64,000 nt of DNA from Paraburkholderia sp. DHOC27 (GTDB lineage: Bacteria > Pseudomonadota > Gammaproteobacteria > Burkholderiales > Burkholderiaceae), in NCBI RefSeq assembly GCF_003429005.1, contig NZ_QVQV01000001.1:985864-1049863 (forward strand), given 5' to 3'. The notes under the pieces were generated by a model. The model ran no database searches. It was given only the letters and a program-made list of their open reading frames with translations, and was not told where the DNA came from. Positions 61,910 through 64,000 of this stretch are shown here, piece by piece. Every line of letters begins with the position of its first letter. The first letter of the stretch is position 1. The position numbers and the translations under genes were made by a program.

Positions 61910-62887
61910 ATGCTGATCAATTGCGCTGCGTATCATGACGGCCGGAAACTCGCCGATATCGAAGTGGCTTCGATTAGTGAATACCTGGCGAAGCCTGGAT
62001 GTTTCGTTTGGGTCGCGCTAAAGGATCCCGAGGTTGAGGAACTCGACGCGATGCAGCAGCAGTTCGGGCTGCACGAACTGGCTGTCGAGGGGGTGCGGAT
62101 TGGCCACCAGCCTCCAAAGATCGAAGAGTATGGAGAGTCGCTGTTTGCGGTGATGCATCCGCTGACCATAGAGGACGACCGCGAACTACTCGCGGGTGAG
62201 ATCAGTGTGTTCGTTGGCCCGAACTATGTGCTGTCGGTACGCCGCCGGACCGATCAGGGTTTTCGTGAGGTGCGCGCGCGTTGTGAGCGCGAACCGGACA
62301 GACTCAAGGATGGCTCGGCGTTCGTGCTCTACGCGCTGGCCGATCACGTCGTAGATTGCTATTTCCCGGTACTGGAAGCACTCGGCACCGAAATCGATGA
62401 GATCGAAGAGCGCATTTTCCAGAAGCAAAGCCTTGCAGCATCGCGCGCCATCATTGAAAGCATGTACTCGCTCAAGCGCCGGCTGGTGCTATTCCAGCAT
62501 CACGTTCAACCGTTTCATGAGGGCGTCGGCAAACTGACAGGCGGACGCGTGCCAAAAGTATGCGCCGGGATGCAGGCCTACTTTCGTGACCTGTTCGATC
62601 ATCTTGACCGGATCGTGCGAATCACCGAGGCGCGTCGCGAAATGGTCGTGACCGCGGTTCAGGTCAACCTCGGGATGATTTCGCTGGCGGAAAGCGAAGT
62701 AACCAAACGACTGGGCTCGTTCGCGGCTCTGTTCGCCGTGCCGACCATGATTGCCGGCATCTATGGAATGAATTTCCAGGAGATTCCCGAATTGCATTGG
62801 CAGTTCGGCTATCCCGCCGTCATTGCGGTGATGGTCACGATCGACCTGTTTCTTTTCTGGCGCTTCAGGAAAGCCGGTTGGATGTGA
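61910..62887 (+). CDS. corA: CorA-family magnesium/cobalt transporter
   Basis: A 325-residue divalent-cation channel. A large cytoplasmic N-terminal domain is followed by two C-terminal helices with the YGMNF motif (GMN, near residue 285) that selects hydrated Mg2+. The protein ends with a short basic tail. ATG 61910 with GAGGTG upstream is preferred over a TTG eleven codons earlier. Mg2+ is the usual substrate; Co2+ or Ni2+ uptake is possible. Confidence 0.93.
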   Translation: MLINCAAYHDGRKLADIEVASISEYLAKPGCFVWVALKDPEVEELDAMQQQFGLHELAVEGVRIGHQPPKIEEYGESLFAVMHPLTIEDDRELLAGEISVFVGPNYVLSVRRRTDQGFREVRARCEREPDRLKDGSAFVLYALADHVVDCYFPVLEALGTEIDEIEERIFQKQSLAASRAIIESMYSLKRRLVLFQHHVQPFHEGVGKLTGGRVPKVCAGMQAYFRDLFDHLDRIVRITEARREMVVTAVQVNLGMISLAESEVTKRLGSFAALFAVPTMIAGIYGMNFQEIPELHWQFGYPAVIAVMVTIDLFLFWRFRKAGWM

Positions 62888-62907
62888 GGCGCCCCCACGC
62901 CGCCGCC

Positions 62908-63375
62908 TCACTCCTGCGCGGGATAGGCGATATAACGAATGATCTTCCAGCTACCATCGGGCTGACGGCCGAATACATCGAGCCCGGTCTCATCATTCGA
63001 TTGCTGCTTGCCATTCAGGGTAGTGGTCGATATCCACGTCAGGCGCACGATGGCGAGCTTCCCGGAGACGATGATCTCCTTGATCTTGAGGTCGTAACGT
63101 AGCGATTGCGTCGTGTCGGCTAGCGCACGATGAAGACGCGCACAGAGCATCGGGTAGGTCCGCTCGGGTGCGCCATAGAAGTCGTAGCGAAGCTCGGGCG
63201 CGAACAGGTCGCAGATATGGGCTGCGCGTCGCGCATTGAAATCGTCCCGCCACTGGGTCAAGGCAGAGCGAATGGCGCTGGCGGGATCCTTGTCAGCTTC
63301 CGCCGCATTCAGCGCACAGGGGAGTGCGGCGAGAGCAAGCATGGTCGTGGCTGTGCGGAGTATCGGTCGAATCAT
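62908..63375 (-). CDS. Exported SnoaL/DUF4440-like protein
   Basis: A 155-residue protein with a Sec signal peptide (ending CALNAAEA, about residue 27) and an NTF2-like fold: IRSALTQWRDDFNARR, LFAPELRYDF, and the late GLDVFGRQPDGSWKIIRYIA strand. AGAGG precedes ATG 63375. Such exported NTF2-like proteins have varied binding or enzymatic roles; none can be assigned. Confidence 0.8.
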   Translation of the reverse strand: MIRPILRTATTMLALAALPCALNAAEADKDPASAIRSALTQWRDDFNARRAAHICDLFAPELRYDFYGAPERTYPMLCARLHRALADTTQSLRYDLKIKEIIVSGKLAIVRLTWISTTTLNGKQQSNDETGLDVFGRQPDGSWKIIRYIAYPAQE

Positions 63376-63441
63376 TCGTGCCTCTCGCGTATGAATGTCG
63401 CGCACATGTTCGACGCCTGGTCTCCGGTACTCCGCTCGCCA

Positions 63442-64000
63442 TCACCCCTTCCTGCCAGCCGACACGCGAGGCTTGCGAAACGTGTCGAGCACCGTGGCCG
63501 CTTCGAATGGCTTTTCCGCCGTGCGCGAACTCTTCATCAGGGCTTCGATACGCTGCGCCGTGTCCGTTGACGGCGCCGGCGTGTAGATCATGATCCTCAT
63601 CCCAGGCGCATCGGGCACTTCGAGCGATAGCGCATCGAGTTCCAGCACACCGGCCACCGGATGCTGAATCACCTTGCGCCAGTCGCTGCGTTTGAGCACT
63701 TCATGCTCCGCCCACCAGCGGCAGAAATCCGCGTCGGTGTCGGTCAATTCTTCAACCAGGTCCCGGAGAAACACTTCGCCGGACGGACGCAGGATGTAGT
63801 CGCCGCGAAACTGCGCGAGTACGCATTTTGCGTAGGCGTCCCAACCATGAAACAGCGAACGCGCGCCTTCCTGCTGAAAGGTGAACCACAGCAGATTGCA
63901 ACGCCCCGCGGGCATCTTGCGAAAATCGGTAAACACCTTCACGGCCGCGTCGTTCCACGTGACGTAGTTCCAGTTACCGTCCACCACGTACGCAGGCATG
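63442..64000 (-). CDS. XRE-family regulator with MmyB-like domain (5' truncated by window edge)
   Basis: About 185 residues of the MmyB-like ligand-binding domain are visible: PAYVVDGNWNYVTWNDAA at the N-terminal side, NLLWFTFQ, FRGDYI and HPVAGVLELDALSL. In this family an N-terminal XRE helix-turn-helix precedes this domain, and it should lie just beyond the window's right edge. The domain may bind a small lipid-like ligand. Confidence 0.88.
   Translation of the reverse strand, partial: MPAYVVDGNWNYVTWNDAAVKVFTDFRKMPAGRCNLLWFTFQQEGARSLFHGWDAYAKCVLAQFRGDYILRPSGEVFLRDLVEELTDTDADFCRWWAEHEVLKRSDWRKVIQHPVAGVLELDALSLEVPDAPGMRIMIYTPAPSTDTAQRIEALMKSSRTAEKPFEAATVLDTFRKPRVSAGRKG

Overview
The window looks like a chromosomal or chromid segment of a Burkholderiaceae beta-proteobacterium (Paraburkholderia/Caballeronia/Burkholderia-like). 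The reasons are high GC with GC-ending codons, a DUF4148 secreted protein at 34.2 kb (a family largely confined to this group), and a dense set of LysR/LacI/TetR-regulated catabolic islands. I see no rRNA, tRNA, IS element, phage gene or CRISPR array.

Layout. (1) 0-6.3 kb: the end of a SorC-type regulator, then a LacI regulator divergent from a catabolic set (HisD-superfamily dehydrogenase, tautomerase, MHS-type MFS transporter, SDR). Phased TTTGCA repeats are likely its operators. (2) 6.4-9.25 kb: an arsenic operon arsR-[decayed arsI]-acr3-arsC-arsH, with an inverted-repeat operator. (3) 9.4-13 kb: an FAD aromatic-type monooxygenase, a LysR regulator, and a divergent fluoroacetate/haloacetate dehalogenase-like enzyme with its full halide pocket. 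(4) 13-20.3 kb: a seven-gene minus-strand operon with a CUT1 sugar ABC transporter lacking its ATPase, a sugar isomerase-like TIM barrel, a Gfo/Idh/MocA dehydrogenase, an amidohydrolase and an alpha/beta hydrolase. (5) 20.6-23.6 kb: a PAS sensor kinase, a FixJ-type regulator and a receiver-only protein. (6) 24-27.3 kb: a three-subunit (split beta) cobalt-type nitrile hydratase/thiocyanate hydrolase-like set, followed by an aquaporin-family channel and a NiCoT nickel/cobalt permease. (7) 27.5-33.4 kb: accessory genes, including a lower-GC TIR-domain protein with an unassigned C-terminal domain, GNATs, a TetR regulator, a nitronate monooxygenase and an SDR lacking its catalytic Tyr. (8) 33.6-40.8 kb: an orphan receiver, DUF4148, and a 1714-residue degenerate kinase/AAA/GAF/histidine kinase with a FixJ-type regulator. 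(9) 41-46.2 kb: a LysR regulator, a secreted beta-lactamase-fold pseudoenzyme fused to DUF302, a Tat-exported DsrE-like protein and a quinone-reductase-like enzyme. (10) 46.7-64 kb: a DMT permease, a LysR/duplicated-HPP pair, a sorbosone-dehydrogenase-like lipoprotein, a TPR protein, a GST, PoxB, a PAS-GGDEF-EAL protein, PPK2, CorA, a SnoaL-like protein and a truncated MmyB-type regulator.

How the parts work together. The best candidate for a little-described system is the 24-27.3 kb block. It encodes all three pieces of a cobalt-type hydratase/hydrolase fold (a His-rich alpha/gamma chain and a beta chain split in reordered halves), a channel that could pass a small neutral substrate or product, and a permease that could supply the metal. 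The next most unusual items are the pseudo-beta-lactamase-DUF302/Tat-DsrE pair, the TIR protein, the giant protein whose Ser/Thr kinase domain has lost its catalytic residues, and a fossil arsI still joined to arsR by an ATGA overlap. Functional statements rest on motifs read by eye; no database search was run.
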